From: Neobacillus cucumis
GTDB taxonomy: Bacteria; Bacillota; Bacilli; Bacillales_B; DSM-18226
Length of the DNA stretch: 64,000 bases
Reading direction: 5' to 3'
NCBI RefSeq assembly: GCF_016107705.1
Contig: NZ_JAEHGC010000006.1
Span: forward strand, 124,001 to 188,000
This document shows, piece after piece, positions 43,401 through 52,095 of this stretch. The notes beneath the pieces were generated by a model. It did not search any database and was not told where the DNA came from. It saw only the letters and a program-made list of their open reading frames with translations. How positions within the stretch are numbered: position 1 is the first letter of the stretch; each line of letters begins with the position of its first letter. A program made the translations under genes and the position numbers.

Positions 43401-43776
43401 ATTCCTTATCAAACCACAAAGGGTCGTCAATATCGACATCTCCATTATAATTAATGAAGATTTCTTCCCCTGCTTTAATATCCTTGTAGGCATAAAAGTC
43501 AAAGGTGTGATTATCAAAGTTAATTTCATATCTGGCATTTGGTGTGTAGGAATGGTTAAACAGCATCCCATAACCTAAGAGAATAGCTGAGTGATTTATG
43601 CCATACTCAAACGCATAATCAGCTAGAAGCGTCTTCTCGATATGCTCATGCTCCTTATTTGGATAGGAAAGGACCGGGGCTTCATGGATGAGTTCCCCTT
43701 TTGCAATATCGCGGGTGGCAAATACTCCTCTATTAAATTCTCCCTCGCTGACGGTTGAAGTTTTGATCTCAATCAT
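43399..43776 (-). CDS. SET-domain protein
   Basis: A 125-residue protein made of a single SET domain: NRGVFATRDIAKGELIHEAP (N-SET G-x-G-like start), LLGYGMLFNHSYTPNARYEI (the N-H-S-x-x-P-N cofactor motif) and FYAYKDIKAGEEIFINYNGD (G-E-E-(I/L)-x-x-x-Y). The ATG at 43776 follows CAGGAG. SET enzymes methylate protein lysines with S-adenosylmethionine; in bacteria the targets are mostly unknown. It stands alone. The pseudoknot residues and Tyr are present, so activity is plausible. Confidence 0.85.
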   Translation of the reverse strand: MIEIKTSTVSEGEFNRGVFATRDIAKGELIHEAPVLSYPNKEHEHIEKTLLADYAFEYGINHSAILLGYGMLFNHSYTPNARYEINFDNHTFDFYAYKDIKAGEEIFINYNGDVDIDDPLWFDKE

Positions 43777-43929
43777 AATAATCTCCTGTTTCAAGTTCTT
43801 TTCTTCTTAGCTTGACAGTTAGTATGGATAAAAGCAAATATTTTTACTCTTAATCCATGAACCTGTTTTTTAATCGGAAGAGAAGTATAATGGGTTTATC
43901 TGTTATTTTTGTTAAAAGGAGCTTTTCAT

Positions 43930-44865
43930 ATGAATATCATCGACCTACATTGTGATGCCTTACTTAAGCTATCGGAAGGTAAGGGGAGACTGCGCTTTGC
44001 CGATGCCCCTGAATTAGAGACGAATAAAGCACGCTTACATAAAGGAAAAGTGAAAGTCCAGTGTTTTGCCATTTTTATTGAGCCGGAGATTCCTTCTGAT
44101 CAAAAATTCCAAGAAGCCCTTCAGCAGATTGATTATTTTTACAAGGAGGTTATTGGGAAGAATCCGGATATGGTTCAGATTCGAGATTGGTCAGATTTTG
44201 ACAATCTTAAGCTTGGTCAAATTGGCGCGATGTTAACACTTGAAGGTGTTGATGCGATTGGTAATGATTTAGCGAAGCTGAATATTCTATATCAACTTGG
44301 AGTTCGATCGGTCGGCTTGACTTGGAATAATGCCAACCTTGCAGCAGATGGAGCTGGGGAGCCACGCGGTGCCGGGCTTACCCATTTTGGGAAAAAGATC
44401 GTCAAATTTCATAATGATCATAAAATCCTAACGGACGTTTCCCATCTTTGCGACCAGGCATTTTGGGATGTTATGGAGATTGCGAAATATCCAATTGCCA
44501 GCCATTCCAACTCGAGAACGCTTTGCAACCATCGCCGTAATTTAACCGATGAAATGGCTGTGGAAATGTTTAAAAAGGACGGGGTAATTCATGTTGTCTA
44601 TAATCCTCCCTTTGTAAAAGAAGAGGGAGAAGCAACCATCGCAGATCTTATTAAACATATTGACCATTTTTGTTCACTTGGCGGAGTAAAACAGATCGGA
44701 TTGGGCTCGGATTTTGATGGGATTTCTGAATTTATTACAGATTTGGAAGATGCCTCGAAGAGCCAAAACCTGGTTAATGAATTATTAAAGCATTTTTCGG
44801 AGGAAGAGGTTAGAGGCTTTGCTGGCCAAAACTTCCTTGACAAGAGACCGGGAATTGGAAGATGA
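43930..44865 (+). CDS. Membrane dipeptidase-type (M19) peptidase
   Basis: A 311-residue metallopeptidase. MNIIDLHCDALLKLSE provides the H-x-D zinc ligands, LTLEGVDAIG the bridging Glu, SHSNSRTLCNHRRNLTDEM the second His set, and GLGSDFDGI the C-terminal Asp. This is the renal dipeptidase family, active on dipeptides including some with D-residues. The ATG at 43930 follows AAAAGGAGC. It overlaps the next gene by four bases, and that one overlaps a helix-turn-helix gene by four bases, so the three are translated together. Slightly shorter than usual family members, with a blunt C-terminal end. Confidence 0.88.
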   Translation: MNIIDLHCDALLKLSEGKGRLRFADAPELETNKARLHKGKVKVQCFAIFIEPEIPSDQKFQEALQQIDYFYKEVIGKNPDMVQIRDWSDFDNLKLGQIGAMLTLEGVDAIGNDLAKLNILYQLGVRSVGLTWNNANLAADGAGEPRGAGLTHFGKKIVKFHNDHKILTDVSHLCDQAFWDVMEIAKYPIASHSNSRTLCNHRRNLTDEMAVEMFKKDGVIHVVYNPPFVKEEGEATIADLIKHIDHFCSLGGVKQIGLGSDFDGISEFITDLEDASKSQNLVNELLKHFSEEEVRGFAGQNFLDKRPGIGR

Positions 44866-45896
44866 AGATTAGGGATGCAGGTTTAGGTATCGGGAAACTG
44901 CCAACAGGTGATAAGAATTGTATTACCGATGTAGCTGGGGTTATGGTAGGACATGTAACATTGGATTACCCTCTGGATGCATCGGGTAATGAGTATGCCT
45001 GCACAGGAGTTACTGCCATTTTGCCGCATAACGGAAATTTATTTCGAGAAAAAGTTACGGCCTCCTGCCACGTCCTTAATGGATTTGGGAAAACCACGGG
45101 TCTAGTGCAACTTAATGAATTAGGAGTGCTTGAATCACCCATTCTGTTAACGAATACCTTTGCTGTTCCGGCGGTTACGCAGGGTACACTGCAATATATG
45201 CTTGAAGACAATCCCGAAATTGGAGAGACAACAGGAACCATCAATGTGGTTGTCGGTGAATGCAATGACAGCTATCTTAATTCAATTCGGCTTTTTCCGG
45301 TAAAGCCGGAGCATGCGGTGGAAGCCATTCGAAAAGCAAATGCTGAGCCTGCTAGGGAAGGGGCTGTTGGTGCCGGAAAGGGAATGGTCTGCTTCGGATA
45401 TAAAGGTGGAATTGGTTCTTCTTCACGAAAAATCGAAGAGTATACCATTGGCTGCCTTGTTCTTAGTAATTTTGGAAAAAAAGAAGAGTTTCAATGGGCG
45501 CGTTATTTTGGTGAAGGAGATGGAGAAGGGCTTTTGGAAACGGCTGATGGCTCGATTATGATTGTCCTTGCCACTGATGCGCCGTTAAGCGACCGGCAGC
45601 TAAAGCGCTTGGCCAAGCGCTGCGGGATTGGTCTGGGGCGGACCGGCAGCCATTTCAGCCATGGGAGCGGGGATATTGTGATTGCCTTTTCGACGGCACA
45701 TAAAATTTCTCATTTTACGGAGGAACTATTAGAAACCCGTTTACTGCTTCGCGAGGACCATCCGATTATAAATCAGTTTTTTACAGGAGCGGCCGAAGCA
45801 GTAGAGGAAGCGATTCTTAATTCTCTTTCACAGGCTGTAATCACAAAGGGGCGGCTTGGCCGCGTTGTCAACCAACTTAATTTTAAAAAGGAATGA
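44862..45896 (+). CDS. dmpA: P1-family aminopeptidase/D-esterase (DmpA-like)
   Basis: A 344-residue DmpA/BapA-type peptidase, a self-cleaving Ntn-like enzyme that removes N-terminal residues, including D- or beta-amino acids. Signature segments: NCITDVAGVMVGHVTLDYP at the N-terminus, NTFAVPAVTQGTL, VVGECNDSYLN and the autocleavage site DGSIMIVLATDAPLS (Ser nucleophile). Start overlaps the dipeptidase stop as ATGA. Together with the M19 enzyme it would process peptides containing unusual residues, possibly from peptidoglycan or peptide antibiotics. Confidence 0.88.
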   Translation: MKIRDAGLGIGKLPTGDKNCITDVAGVMVGHVTLDYPLDASGNEYACTGVTAILPHNGNLFREKVTASCHVLNGFGKTTGLVQLNELGVLESPILLTNTFAVPAVTQGTLQYMLEDNPEIGETTGTINVVVGECNDSYLNSIRLFPVKPEHAVEAIRKANAEPAREGAVGAGKGMVCFGYKGGIGSSSRKIEEYTIGCLVLSNFGKKEEFQWARYFGEGDGEGLLETADGSIMIVLATDAPLSDRQLKRLAKRCGIGLGRTGSHFSHGSGDIVIAFSTAHKISHFTEELLETRLLLREDHPIINQFFTGAAEAVEEAILNSLSQAVITKGRLGRVVNQLNFKKE

Positions 45897-46135
45897 ACTT
45901 TAAAGTGTATTTAACTATAAAAGAAACAGCAGAGTATTTATCTGTCCCGGTTTCAACTGTAGAAAAGCTCGTGCAGAAGCGAAAAATTCGTGCCCTCTAT
46001 GACGGAACTGAATATTTAATTTATAAAGACCAATTTAATACGCATTTGAGGCAGATGGAAAAATACAAACAACTAGTCGAGGAAATCTTAAACGAGCCGA
46101 TTCCGGAAGATCTTGATGTGAAGGATGAGGATTAA
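45893..46135 (+). CDS. Small HTH_17/excisionase-like DNA-binding protein
   Basis: An 80-residue protein with a MerR/excisionase-type winged helix at the N-terminus (LTIKETAEYLSVPVSTVEKL, then VQKRKIRALYDGTEYLI) and an acidic C-terminal tail. It overlaps the DmpA-like gene by four bases and so is translated with it. No integrase or prophage gene is close, so rather than an excisionase it may be a regulator of the operon. Confidence 0.75.
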   Translation: MNFKVYLTIKETAEYLSVPVSTVEKLVQKRKIRALYDGTEYLIYKDQFNTHLRQMEKYKQLVEEILNEPIPEDLDVKDED

Positions 46136-46214
46136 CTTTCAGGCTAGAAATGAATGAAAGCTATCATGAAATGCATACTAATAACAAATTTTCTTTTCTG
46201 AATTATAGAGGGGA

Positions 46215-47309
46215 ATGAAGATAATTTTGGCAGATGAACATTACGGAATGGAGATAGGTATTTACACTTTAGGTGATTTAGTACCAGATCTTCAAACTGG
46301 GAAAACAATTCGTGCAAGTGAGAGATTGAAAGAAATTATAAATGCGGCAAAGATGGCTGACGAAGCTGGTCTCGATGTATTTGGTGTTGGTGAACATCAT
46401 CGTTTAGATTACGCAGTATCAGCGCCGCCCGTTCTTCTGTCTGCCATCTCGCAGGTTACAAAGCAAATTAAACTGGCAAGTACTACAACTGTATTAGGTA
46501 CTGTTGATCCTGTCCGTTTATTTGAAGATTTTGCAACACTGGATCTTTTATCAAACGGACGGGCTGAAGTGATAGCAGGGCGAGGGGCATTTGTAGAATC
46601 TTTTTCGTTGTTCGGGTATGATCTAGACAATTATGACGGCTTATTTGAAGAGAATATCGATTTGTTTTTAAAGTTGAATGCGAATGAGAAAGTGACCTGG
46701 AACGGGCATTATCGTACGCCATTATTTGATGCTGAAATTGCACCGCGTCCTCTACAAAATGGCATTCCTTTTTGGGTTGGGGTAGGAGGTTCTCCGGAAA
46801 GCGCGGAACGTGCAGGTAAATTCGGTACGGGTTTAACCATGGCAATTCTTGGTGGTGATCCGAAACGGTTTAAACCGCTTGTGGATGTATATCGCGAGAA
46901 AGCGAAGCAGTCAGGTCATGCGCCGGAAAATTTGAAAGTGGCTGTAACGGGACATGCGTTTATTGGGGAAACGACCCAGCAGGCGAAAGACGATTATTAT
47001 CCTTATTATGCCCATTACCGTGATTTTTTCAGTAAAGAGCAAGGAAGAAAACAAATGTCCAGAGAAGAGTTTGAACAACTCGCTGGACCAGATACAGCAT
47101 TATTTGTCGGAAGTCCACAACAGATCATCGAAAAAATTCTTACGCAATATGAACTTTTTGGACATCAACGCTTTATTGCACAAATGGATATTGGTGGCAT
47201 GCCTTTTAAAAAGGTAGCAGAAAATATTGAGTTTTTGGCAACAAAAGTCGCACCAGTTGTTCGCAGGGAAACAAAAGAATCAACATTGGCTACCCAAGCT
47301 GACAAATAA
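46215..47309 (+). CDS. LLM-class flavin-dependent oxidoreductase
   Basis: A 364-residue luciferase-like monooxygenase/oxidoreductase with a TIM-barrel pattern: AKMADEAGLDVFGVGEHHRL, LASTTTVLGTVDPVRLFEDF, GRAEVIAGRGAF and PFWVGVGGSPESAERAGKFG. It uses reduced flavin (F420 or FMNH2). GAGGGGA stands immediately before the ATG, closer than usual, so an in-frame TTG at 46227 is another possible start. Monocistronic; a very strong terminator lies 56 bases downstream. Substrate unknown. Confidence 0.85.
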   Translation: MKIILADEHYGMEIGIYTLGDLVPDLQTGKTIRASERLKEIINAAKMADEAGLDVFGVGEHHRLDYAVSAPPVLLSAISQVTKQIKLASTTTVLGTVDPVRLFEDFATLDLLSNGRAEVIAGRGAFVESFSLFGYDLDNYDGLFEENIDLFLKLNANEKVTWNGHYRTPLFDAEIAPRPLQNGIPFWVGVGGSPESAERAGKFGTGLTMAILGGDPKRFKPLVDVYREKAKQSGHAPENLKVAVTGHAFIGETTQQAKDDYYPYYAHYRDFFSKEQGRKQMSREEFEQLAGPDTALFVGSPQQIIEKILTQYELFGHQRFIAQMDIGGMPFKKVAENIEFLATKVAPVVRRETKESTLATQADK

Positions 47310-47365
47310 ACAAACCAAGTTTTTAAGTGAATCTGAAGGATGTATATTTTTCTATGAACGTTTGA

Positions 47366-47403
47366 AAGAGGTACCAGCTCAATAAATTGAGCTGGTACCT
47401 CTT
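47366..47403 (+). terminator. Strong terminator after the oxidoreductase gene
   Basis: 18-bp perfect stem AAGAGGTACCAGCTCAAT and its complement with loop AA; T-rich tail. Confidence 0.85.
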
Positions 47404-47464
47404 TAATTTTAAATTAGCCCACTTGAAAGGTCTTTTGTAAAAAAATAGATTTATCACTTTTTTA

Positions 47465-47500
47465 ACTAATGTAATTAATTATATTGTTAATATAATTAGT
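47465..47500. promoter_or_regulatory. Nested palindrome, candidate operator
   Basis: AATTATATT-gtt-AATATAATT (47477-47497) lies inside ACTAAT...ATTAGT (47465-47500), upstream of the DUF2568 gene. The outer half sites are those of the TetR operators at 17030-17068. Confidence 0.4.
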
Positions 47501-47593
47501 GTGGAGATTGTAATGAAGTAATAGCAAAAAAAATAAATTAATAGTGTTGTAATGAAGATGGTTATAAATAATTCATTAGGAGGAGACAACTAA

Positions 47594-47941
47594 ATGAGTT
47601 TGTTTGCCGGATTACAGTCTTTAAATCTGCTGCTGAGATTTTTATTGGAACTGACTTCACTTTATGTATGGGGCTATTGGGGTTATAAAACGGGAAATAG
47701 TCCGTTACTTCAATGGTTACTAGCTATTGGTGCTCCTTTGGTGGTCGCGGTTATATGGGGATTAATGGGGGCTCCAAAGGCAGCTATTCAATTATCAGAA
47801 CCAGTTCATTTAATTTTAGAAATCATTGTGTTTGGTTTGCCTGTCCTATTACTCGTTACAGTCGGAAAACCAGAAATGGCCTGGATCCTGGGGAGCTTGC
47901 TTTTAGTTAATAAGCTTCTTATGTATTACTGGAAGCAATAG
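47594..47941 (+). CDS. YrdB-like DUF2568 membrane protein
   Basis: A 115-residue protein with four hydrophobic segments, LLLRFLLELTSLYVWGYWGY then WLLAIGAPLVVAVIWGLMGA and PVHLILEIIVFGLPVLLLV. The E-L-x-x-L-x-x-x-(G/W)-Y-W-G-Y head and the G-x-P-x-x-x-A-x-x-x-W-G-x-(F/M/L)-x-A-P-K-A motif are typical for DUF2568 (YrdB). AGGAGGAG lies before the ATG. Function unknown; regulated perhaps through the palindrome at 47465. Confidence 0.8.
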   Translation: MSLFAGLQSLNLLLRFLLELTSLYVWGYWGYKTGNSPLLQWLLAIGAPLVVAVIWGLMGAPKAAIQLSEPVHLILEIIVFGLPVLLLVTVGKPEMAWILGSLLLVNKLLMYYWKQ

Positions 47942-48035
47942 AAGAGATTCATAGGAGAATTTCCCTTCATGCGTATGTGAATTATATAATCAAATGGACG
48001 GACCAGAATATTTAATTAATGGAGGGGTAAAGACC

Positions 48036-48395
48036 ATGGCTGATATTTTTTTAAAAAGAATCTACGACCCATATGACGAAATGGATGGTTATCGAATTTT
48101 AATTGACCGCCTTTGGCCTCGTGGAATCTCAAAGGAATCTGCAAAACTTGATGAGTGGCTGAAAGATGTGGCACCAAGCAGCGAGCTTCGAAAATGGTTT
48201 TGCCATAAGCCGGAGCTTTTTGAAGAGTTCACGGTGAAATATGTGGAAGAGCTTCGACACGATGAGGAAAAGGTAAAAGCGGTTGACCACATTCTCGAGC
48301 TAGCTGGACAAGGCCGGGTAACGCTCTTATACGGTGCGAAGGAACCGGTCTATAATCATGCAATCATATTACAAGAGGAATTACAGCGAAGATGA
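48036..48395 (+). CDS. DUF488-family protein
   Basis: A 119-residue protein with the DUF488 signatures FLKRIYDPYDEMDGYRILID, RLWPRGISKE and LLYGAKEPVYNHAIILQEEL. The R-x-W-P-R-G-x-x-K and Y-(G/A)-(A/x)-K-(D/E) motifs are strongly conserved in this group, sometimes called uroporphyrin-III C-methyltransferase-like by old annotation, but the function is unknown. The ATG at 48036 follows GGAGGGG. A terminator follows directly. Confidence 0.8.
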   Translation: MADIFLKRIYDPYDEMDGYRILIDRLWPRGISKESAKLDEWLKDVAPSSELRKWFCHKPELFEEFTVKYVEELRHDEEKVKAVDHILELAGQGRVTLLYGAKEPVYNHAIILQEELQRR

Positions 48396-48400
48396 TAAGA

Positions 48401-48436
48401 AAATCGGCCTGGGGAGCAACCCAAGCCGATTTTTTA
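48401..48436 (+). terminator. Rho-independent terminator
   Basis: AAATCGGC-c-TGGG...CCCA-a-GCCGATTT with TTTTTT tail; shared with the convergent hemolysin III gene. Confidence 0.88.
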
Positions 48437-49081
48437 TATTACATAAAGATAAACGCATAGGAAATGCGACAAGCTGCCGAACAAAATGAAAATATGAAAA
48501 ATCTCGTGGAATCCCATATACTTTAGTTCCAAAAATTTAGGCTTCGCTCCGTAAATAACGCCGCCAATTGTATAAAAAATACCGCCAAGAATTAATAAAA
48601 ACAAACCGAACGGATTCAAACTACCTGCAAGGGGAGAGAAAACAAAGATAATCATCCAGCCCATAGCGATATACAGGGCGGTTGAAATCCACCTTGGACA
48701 TTGAAACCACACCATTTTAAAAACAACCCCGCAAATCGCTACAGCCCCAATAATTGAAAAGAGAATCCAGCCGGTTTTTCCATTCAAACTAATAAAACAA
48801 AAAGGTGTGTATGTCCCTGCGATTAACACAAAAATCATCGAATGATCGAGTCGTCTTAAAAAGGCAATCACTTTATCACGGGCAATGACCATGTGGTAGG
48901 TAGCGGATGCCGAATACAGCAAAATCATACTGACTCCAAAAATAATGACGGCAGCAATCGATAGTGGTGATGGAGTGGTCATCGATGCTTTGATAACCAT
49001 TGCCAGCAGGCCGATAAATGATAAAATAGCTCCTGCTAAATGGGTAAATCCATTGATCGGTTCACGAACATATTGATACAT
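48434..49081 (-). CDS. yplQ: Hemolysin III-family (PAQR) membrane protein
   Basis: A 215-residue protein with seven membrane helices. REPINGFTHLAGAILSFIG (E-x-x-N-x-x-T-H), SASATYHMV with RRLDHSMIFVLIAGTYTPF, and the C-terminal GFHEIFHIFILFGSLSHF contain the conserved Ser/His/Asp/His metal-binding set of the PAQR/hemolysin III superfamily. GGGAGG lies before the ATG at 49081. Bacterial members may affect membrane lipid homeostasis. Related to Bacillus subtilis YplQ. Confidence 0.85.
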   Translation of the reverse strand: MYQYVREPINGFTHLAGAILSFIGLLAMVIKASMTTPSPLSIAAVIIFGVSMILLYSASATYHMVIARDKVIAFLRRLDHSMIFVLIAGTYTPFCFISLNGKTGWILFSIIGAVAICGVVFKMVWFQCPRWISTALYIAMGWMIIFVFSPLAGSLNPFGLFLLILGGIFYTIGGVIYGAKPKFLELKYMGFHEIFHIFILFGSLSHFLCVYLYVI

Positions 49082-49210
49082 TTTAAATCCTCCCAACGCA
49101 ACATGTAGTTTTAATAACTACATATAATCATACCGATAAAACATTAGCTAGTCAATGTTTATTCGTTTAGGTATAATCAAATTAGAAATTGTCGAGAACG
49201 GGGTTTTTTG

Positions 49211-49801
49211 ATGGAAAAAATTAAACATATTATGGAACAGCTTGGTTTAAATACGAGCTTAACCTTAGATGAAATTCCAAAGATAGATTTGTATATGGAT
49301 CAAGTGATTCAGTTATTTGAAAATAAATTTGGCGAGTCGAAACGGAATGAAGACGATAAGGTTTTGACGAAAACCATGATTAATAACTATGCAAAAGGAA
49401 AGCTTATTTTCCCGATTCAAAATAAAAAATACTCCAAAGAGCATCTCATTTTAATCAGTTTGATTTACCAGCTTAAAGGGGGCCTTTCGATTAACGATAT
49501 TAAGGTTACGCTGGATGAGATGAATAAAAAAATTATTATGGGTGACATTGATTTAGACTCTTTTTATTCGAGCTATTTGAATCTTATTGCGCAGAATGTA
49601 GAAGATTTTAATCGGGATATTGAGGAGCGAATTAAAGCGGTAAAAGATGAAGTAAAGGGATTGCAGGAAGACGAGTCCAATTATCTAGAGGAATTTTTGA
49701 TGATTTCTTCGTTAGTTCATATGAGTAATCTTTATCGACGAGTGGCTGAAAAGATGGTGGATGGAATAATGGTTGAAAAAGATGGAAAGCGCCATAGATG
49801 A
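49211..49801 (+). CDS. DUF1836 helix-turn-helix-like protein
   Basis: A 196-residue all-helical protein. The central part DKVLTKTMINNYAKGKLIFP followed by NKKYSKEHLILISLIYQLK is the DUF1836 pattern, a winged-helix-like region reminiscent of MerR proteins (L-T-x-x-x-I-N-N-Y-x-K). A second helical half (GGLSINDIKVTLDEMNKKI) follows. The start ATG has only a weak AACGGGG site. Divergent from the hemolysin III gene. Probably a transcriptional regulator of unknown targets. Confidence 0.75.
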   Translation: MEKIKHIMEQLGLNTSLTLDEIPKIDLYMDQVIQLFENKFGESKRNEDDKVLTKTMINNYAKGKLIFPIQNKKYSKEHLILISLIYQLKGGLSINDIKVTLDEMNKKIIMGDIDLDSFYSSYLNLIAQNVEDFNRDIEERIKAVKDEVKGLQEDESNYLEEFLMISSLVHMSNLYRRVAEKMVDGIMVEKDGKRHR

Positions 49802-49826
49802 TTAATCTGTATGGCGCTTATTTTTT
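49785..49826 (+). terminator. Rho-independent terminator
   Basis: AAGCGCCATA/TATGGCGCTT (49787-49796, 49810-49819) then TTTTTT; overlaps the end of both convergent genes. Confidence 0.8.
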
Positions 49827-51395
49827 ATTCAAAGCGGGTTCTATAAACTCTTTTACATTGATGATCGTCACATCCTGTATCCCATGCCCAATCTCAACCG
49901 CTTTTGACGAAGAATTTTTATAGACCACATTTTCAATTCGAACGGAATCGGCCCGATTCGCACCGCCAAAAACCTTTATGCCTGCACCTGCTTTTTTAAA
50001 ATCGAAGAGATTTACATGGTTTAAAATTACCTTCCTTGTACGGTATTGAATTGCGATTACGGGGTTTCCTTTGTAGTTATAATCAGGATCACCCACAAGA
50101 GTAAAGCGGTTGATGACAACATTCTCATAAGCAGAAACAACCAAACCCCGTGGCGTCGAGTCAGCGTATAAATCGGAATAAATTGGCGCAATGGCAGCTA
50201 GATTCGTTGCCATTAGATTATAGGCCGTTTTTGACTTATTATCGGTGCTTTTGTGGTGGCCGATATGACGAAAATTAAAAGAACGGTTATCGTTAACAGA
50301 AAGATGTCCGATGATTTGCACGTTTGCAGCAGCGGAGGAATTTTCATGTGCTTTACATTCAACCCCGCCAAAGCATCTAGCCGTAGAATTATTGATGAGC
50401 ATAACGTCCCTTGAGCCATCATCGACTTCTATGCCGTTGGAATTTGAAAATCCCTTTGCATGGGCACGGCCGCTTGGGTCACACATATGGGAATATGAAA
50501 TTAAGATTTTTTCGCTGTGATGGGTGGTTATCCCATCATCCCCGAAACCATAGCCATTCAGGTTGTCAAGCCAGACATATCGGCTCCCACCCTTGGCACG
50601 ATAACCATCCCCTGCATAGTTGTACAGGGTAGAGGTAATATCAAAGCAGTGGAGGCCGGGATTAATCGCTTCGACATCTCGAACCCAGCCATAGGTAACA
50701 TTCGCATACGTTAAACAGCTGGAATGATTGCCCCAAGTGGCCGTTTTTTGAACGTTACCAAGCCTCTCGACATTCCAGTCTAACGTCATGCCCTGCATAA
50801 AGAGATGGTGATTACCGCGCCAATGATTGGCGTTTGTCACAAGCCTTGTTCCTTTTGGAGCGTCTCCGTGGAGTTTGATGATTGTTTTTCCTTTTCCGGC
50901 CCCAACTAGGCAGGTCCAGGAGGTCAAAAGGATTCCTTTTGTTATAAAAATACCTTCCGGCACCCGAACTTTAACCTGGCCATTCCCAATCGCTTTTTTA
51001 AAGGCAGCGGTGTTATCTGTTCGACCATCTCCGATTGCACCAAAATCGGCCACATTCACTTCTCGAGTAAGACGGCTTAATAAGTTGTTGTATTCAATAT
51101 CTAGCGTCTCTTTCCACTCTGGATAAACATTTCCTGCTGCATCCATCCTAGTTTTGGAAGGAACTCCAAGCTCTGTGACGGAAGCAAAGGGGCGAAATAG
51201 ACCAGACAAAACTTTCTCTTGAAAAGCTTGCTTCTTTTGCACAGGAGCAGGGGAGAGAATCTTTTTCTCCGCACATTCCAAGTATAGTTTCTCAGTTTCA
51301 TGCAAAGCTCTTCTTAGGTCAAGCTGACCACCATTGATTTGGCTGAGAATTTCCCCATTCCTTCTTGGGTCATGATTTTTTCCTAAAGAAAGCAA
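49818..51395 (-). CDS. Parallel beta-helix (pectate-lyase-3-like) protein, tailspike type
   Basis: A 525-residue protein without signal peptide. Residues about 1-105 are helical and unlike known enzymes. From VNVADFGAIGDGRTDNTAAF onward it has the start motif of pectate_lyase_3/GH28-like beta-helices, followed by many short strands (GAGKGKTIIKLHGDAPKGT, GDGYRAKGGSRYVWLDNLN). This organisation is typical of phage tailspikes or SPbeta-type glycan hydrolases and of polysaccharide-degrading proteins. TTG start, ten bases after GGAGG. A dispersed repeat lies right upstream and no other phage genes are visible, so it may be a stray (morphogenetic or mobile) gene. Substrate unknown. Confidence 0.7.
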   Translation of the reverse strand: MLSLGKNHDPRRNGEILSQINGGQLDLRRALHETEKLYLECAEKKILSPAPVQKKQAFQEKVLSGLFRPFASVTELGVPSKTRMDAAGNVYPEWKETLDIEYNNLLSRLTREVNVADFGAIGDGRTDNTAAFKKAIGNGQVKVRVPEGIFITKGILLTSWTCLVGAGKGKTIIKLHGDAPKGTRLVTNANHWRGNHHLFMQGMTLDWNVERLGNVQKTATWGNHSSCLTYANVTYGWVRDVEAINPGLHCFDITSTLYNYAGDGYRAKGGSRYVWLDNLNGYGFGDDGITTHHSEKILISYSHMCDPSGRAHAKGFSNSNGIEVDDGSRDVMLINNSTARCFGGVECKAHENSSAAANVQIIGHLSVNDNRSFNFRHIGHHKSTDNKSKTAYNLMATNLAAIAPIYSDLYADSTPRGLVVSAYENVVINRFTLVGDPDYNYKGNPVIAIQYRTRKVILNHVNLFDFKKAGAGIKVFGGANRADSVRIENVVYKNSSSKAVEIGHGIQDVTIINVKEFIEPALNKK

Positions 51396-51416
51396 CTCAT
51401 ACTCACCTCCGTTTCA

Positions 51417-51493
51417 CAAAGTGACAGTCTTCACAAAGTGACAGGCACCGTTCGTGGACAAAATGGAAGTTTTGTCCGTATGGTGTGGACAGA
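51417..51493. repeat. GTGACAGGCACC-family repeat, inverted copy
   Basis: GTGACAGGCACCGTTCGTGGACAAAA...TTTTGTCCGTATGGTGTGGACA (51438-51491) is the reverse complement of the 22331/18383 layout; a partial duplicate of the GTGACAG end precedes it at 51420-51427. Confidence 0.75.
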
Positions 51494-51497
51494 ACTT

Positions 51498-51962
51498 CTA
51501 TTTGGTCGGATCTTTTTTATTTAGTGCCTTTATGATGATATAAACTGTCAATATCCCAAGTGTATCGATGCCGAGATCATATAAACGTCCATCACGCCCC
51601 CAATAGAGTTGAAAAAATTCAGTGAAGAAGGCAAAGGTTACTGATATTGCAATTGACGACTTATGGCTTTTTATCAAGTTGAAAATGAGCAGGTCCATGA
51701 TGGCAAAACCGATAAAATGTCCTAGTTTGATCACAATAAAGTAGGGATGGATTAAGGCAATATCATTAAAATTAAAGAATGATATAAAGTCTGGTGACGG
51801 GTTCCATTTAAATTCAACAAACCCGGAATGAATCATTAATTCAAGGTTACCCGTCCATGTATTGATCAATAAAAACAAGCCCCATAGAAGGATTGCGAAA
51901 ATTTTAATAAGCTGATTATCTTTTTGGGAATTAACGATTTTGGGAGTACGTTGTTGATTCAT
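51498..51962 (-). CDS. VanZ-like membrane protein
   Basis: A 154-residue protein with four hydrophobic segments. KLGHFIGFAIMDLLIFNLIK is the conserved K-x-x-H-x-x-x-(F/Y) helix and TFAFFTEFFQLYWGRDGRLY with DLGIDTLGILTVYII is the VanZ C-terminal motif (E-x-x-Q-x-x-x-x-x-R-x-x-x-x-D-x-x-x-N/D). GGAGGAG precedes the ATG. VanZ-like proteins can give low-level teicoplanin or lipoglycopeptide resistance, but most have unknown roles. Confidence 0.82.
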   Translation of the reverse strand: MNQQRTPKIVNSQKDNQLIKIFAILLWGLFLLINTWTGNLELMIHSGFVEFKWNPSPDFISFFNFNDIALIHPYFIVIKLGHFIGFAIMDLLIFNLIKSHKSSIAISVTFAFFTEFFQLYWGRDGRLYDLGIDTLGILTVYIIIKALNKKDPTK

Positions 51963-52095
51963 GGGTTACTCCTCCTACACTTCTTTTATCCATCATTTTT
52001 AACGGAATTAACTGGTCTTAAACGAAATATAGTTTTTCTATAATTTTTTGTATGGGGGGAGCACGAAAAGCCCCTTAGACGTAACTGTTGTGATG

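Noticed and set aside
45893..46135. Prophage excisionase
   Set aside because: No integrase, attachment repeat or phage gene nearby, and translation is coupled to a peptidase gene.
50827..51126. Plus-strand frame opposite the beta-helix gene
   Set aside because: Antisense shadow without a ribosome binding site.
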